From Cyanobacteria bacterium HKST-UBA02 (GTDB lineage: Bacteria > Cyanobacteriota > Vampirovibrionia > Obscuribacterales > Obscuribacteraceae), in assembly GCA_020431945.1 (NCBI GenBank), contig JAGQHH010000505.1:1-7679 (forward strand): DNA of 7,679 bases. The letters are read 5' to 3'. The notes under the pieces were generated by a model that was given only the letters and a program-made list of their open reading frames with translations, made no database searches and was not told the DNA's origin. How positions within the stretch are numbered: the stretch's first letter is position 1; every line of letters begins with the position of its first letter. The position numbers and the translations under genes were made by a program. Positions 5,991 to 7,679 of this stretch are shown here, one piece after another.

Positions 5991-7513
5991 CCACAGCCAG
6001 AGCGGCGCTGGCCCTGGGCGAGCGGGACCTCTCCCTGGAGGATCTCGCCGGCATCGCCAGGGAAGGTGTCCAGGTCGGGCTTTCTCCCGAGGTCATGGAA
6101 AACTGCTTCTCATCCTATGTCAGGCTCGCCGGCCTGGTAGCCGGCGACCGCAATGTTTACGGTCTTACCGTCGCCTGCGGTCAGCTCGACGATGTCGAGG
6201 TCGCCCCGGAGAATCGAAGCCAGCTCGATCTGGTCCGCGCCCATGCTTCCGGTGTGGGGGAGCCAATGCGTTTCGATCAGAGCCGGGCCATGATGGCGAG
6301 CCGTCTTCATACCCTGGCCCGGGGCATGAGCGGCGTTTCCCCGCAAACCCTGGCGGCTCTTATCGCTTATCTCAATGCCGATCTGGCTGCGGCGGTTCCG
6401 GAGCTCGGCTCGGTGGGCAGCTCGGATCTGGCGCCCCTGGCACACATGGCCCTGGCTCTCTGTGGAGAGGGTGAGACTCTCTACCGGGACAAGAGCGGCA
6501 CCATCAAAGGAATACTCTCGAGGGAGGCCCTGGAGCTAGCCGGCCTGGAGCTTCTGGAATTGCAGGGTCGTGACGGTCTGGCACTGATCAATGGACTGAG
6601 CCAGACAATCGGTTTGGCCTCGCTCTGCCTCATCGATCTGAAGATGAGCCTGAACACCAGCGCCTGCGCAGCTGCCCTTACCGGGCTGGCTCTCTATCCG
6701 GGAGGAGACAGGAATCAGGCGGCCTCTCTGGCACTCAAGAAGCATCCGGCAGGAAGCGAGCTGGTTGCCCGGCTCGAATCTCTAATTGAAAACGACAGCA
6801 AAGACAACCCGGAAATCCGGTCCGCTCTATCAATCCGATATGCCCTGCCAGTGCTGGCCACAGCGGTGGACAGCTACAGACAGACCAGGGCGGTTGTGGA
6901 AGCCGAGCTCAATGCAGTGGTGGACAACCCGCTTCTTTTCCAGGACGGCAGCCATACGAATAACAGCGGCAATACCTGCGGGCAGAGGATAGCCACCAGT
7001 CTCGATCAACTGTCCATCGCCCTTTCGGCATTGTGCGTGGCTACCGAGCATAGAATCGCCCGGCTCATCAGCCGGACCCCCGCCGGCGGGTTGCCTCCTT
7101 ATCTGGTGCATCCTGACAATGAGCCAGGAGCCAGCTATGGTCTCATGTACGCCCAGTACACAGCGGCTTCGCTCACCGGCGAGATCAGAGCCCGCTGCCA
7201 GCCCCGGTCCATAAGCTCTCTGGCTGCAGGCGGCGATCTCGAGGATCTCAATTCTTTTGCTGCCGGAGCCGCCCTTCATCTCGAATGGCTGCGCGGCATG
7301 CTCGACTATCTGATCGCCATCGAGACCATGGCGGCGGTACAAGCTTTCGACTGCCTGGCAAGAGAGCTCCCCGGCAAGCTCGCGCCTTTCGCCCGGTCGG
7401 TGAGAGAAACAGTACCGGTCTTAAAAGAAGCTCGCCCGCTGGGTCCCGATATCGACAGGCTGAAAGAGGCTATGAGAGAGGGGCGTCTGAACCCGCCTGA
7501 AATCATAGGGTAA
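5987..7513 (+). CDS. HAL/PAL-family (histidine/aromatic amino acid ammonia-lyase-like) protein with broken MIO triad
   Basis: The 508-residue product has the length and layout of histidine and phenylalanine/tyrosine ammonia-lyases, which deaminate amino acids with an MIO cofactor made autocatalytically from an Ala-Ser-Gly triad. Shared landmarks include VYG with the catalytic-loop Tyr (Y58), RAHASGVGEP (H86), DLAPLAHMALALCGEG (147-162), GLALING (N202), ELNAVVDNPLLF (307-318), PPYLV (370-374) and E419-D420. However, GSVG(ASG)DLAPL reads GSVG-SS-DLAPL (141-151): one triad residue, most simply the Gly, is absent. Other departures by my alignment to HutH are TVACG for NTGFG after Y58, Leu281 for the active-site Tyr of YSLR (R284 kept), Thr330 for Phe of GNFH, and LEDL for QEDH. 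The frame is intact and composition matches the neighbours, so it is not an obvious decaying gene. Automatic annotation would probably call it hutH; catalysis is doubtful. Its ATG overlaps the thrS stop. Confidence 0.88.
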   Translation: MTTARAALALGERDLSLEDLAGIAREGVQVGLSPEVMENCFSSYVRLAGLVAGDRNVYGLTVACGQLDDVEVAPENRSQLDLVRAHASGVGEPMRFDQSRAMMASRLHTLARGMSGVSPQTLAALIAYLNADLAAAVPELGSVGSSDLAPLAHMALALCGEGETLYRDKSGTIKGILSREALELAGLELLELQGRDGLALINGLSQTIGLASLCLIDLKMSLNTSACAAALTGLALYPGGDRNQAASLALKKHPAGSELVARLESLIENDSKDNPEIRSALSIRYALPVLATAVDSYRQTRAVVEAELNAVVDNPLLFQDGSHTNNSGNTCGQRIATSLDQLSIALSALCVATEHRIARLISRTPAGGLPPYLVHPDNEPGASYGLMYAQYTAASLTGEIRARCQPRSISSLAAGGDLEDLNSFAAGAALHLEWLRGMLDYLIAIETMAAVQAFDCLARELPGKLAPFARSVRETVPVLKEARPLGPDIDRLKEAMREGRLNPPEIIG

Positions 7514-7530
7514 GACAGGACAGGATAGTT

Positions 7531-7679
7531 TCAGGTCCCGTTTCTCTTTGAGAAAGTATGAGTACTATCGTTGTCGGAAGAACTACCGCCCTTAATCTCA
7601 TTCATTTTGTTTCTCGACTTCGATTCAACTCCGTCGAGTTCTTGAAGCTTTTTCTTCTTTGCCGAATCGGTCTTTTTCC
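7531..7679 (-). CDS. Possible C-terminal end of a minus-strand gene (partial)
   Basis: The last 166 bases after the lyase-like gene contain no recognised gene. On the minus strand one frame is open from the window edge to a TGA at 7533-7531, giving about 48 residues. They begin KKTDSAKKKKLQELDGV, are rich in Lys, Ser, Asp and Asn, and end HTFSKRNGT. This looks like a charged, disordered C-terminal tail. The exactly antiparallel frame on the plus strand is also open, from ATG 7558 to the edge (MSTIVVGRTTALNL...), but it is Phe/Leu-rich as expected from the complement of Lys codons and has only a weak GAGAAAG upstream. I prefer the minus-strand reading, at low confidence. No convincing terminator is visible after 7513; only a weak AT-rich hairpin, TTTCTC-TTT-GAGAAA, occurs at 7541-7555. 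Confidence 0.35.
   Translation of the reverse strand, partial: KKTDSAKKKKLQELDGVESKSRNKMNEIKGGSSSDNDSTHTFSKRNGT

Noticed and set aside
7624..7646. Imperfect hairpin (AACTC-CGTC-GAGTT with outer TTCA/TGAA) near the right edge.
   Set aside because: The stem is short, needs a bulge, has no U-tract, and lies inside the possible minus-strand coding tail.

Overview
The window is a compact bacterial chromosome segment of moderately high GC with mostly housekeeping genes. It holds six well supported protein genes and a possible seventh at the right edge. The host cannot be fixed from the sequence. The lysine-rich tail on HU, the form of ThrS and one cyanobacterial-type GCGATCGC word would fit a Cyanobacteriota relative such as the non-photosynthetic Vampirovibrionia/Obscuribacterales, but this is a weak guess.

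Left part (1-1460, + strand): the 3' end of truB (tRNA pseudouridine-55 synthase, cut by the window start just before its catalytic GTLDP motif) overlaps a CPBP/Rce1-type membrane protease gene. Directly after the protease stop codon lies a 30-bp tandem repeat. It runs into a perfect hairpin that has a T-tract only when read leftward, so it serves as the terminator of the convergent HU gene.

Middle (1485-2120): a minus-strand gene encodes a DNA-binding HU protein with a 60-residue Lys/Ala/Pro tail. Its upstream region is a 120-bp divergent promoter region shared with mnmE, with a perfect dyad spanning both predicted -35 boxes.

Right part (2121-7513, + strand): a probable operon mnmE - unknown 154-aa gene - thrS - HAL/PAL-family lyase-like gene, with gaps of 18 and 48 bp and a 4-bp ATGA overlap. 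MnmE and TruB modify tRNA and ThrS charges it, so translation is the common theme. The thrS leader has two mutually exclusive hairpins, one of which displays a UGU (threonine anticodon) loop.

The most unusual item is the last operon gene. It keeps the full length and many landmarks of histidine/aromatic amino acid ammonia-lyases, but the Ala-Ser-Gly triad that cyclises into the MIO cofactor is reduced to Ser-Ser followed directly by Asp. Several other active-site positions are also changed. It is therefore a candidate pseudo-lyase, or a lyase-fold enzyme with different chemistry, translationally coupled to thrS. The last 150 bp hold a partial frame, probably the C-terminal tail of a minus-strand gene.
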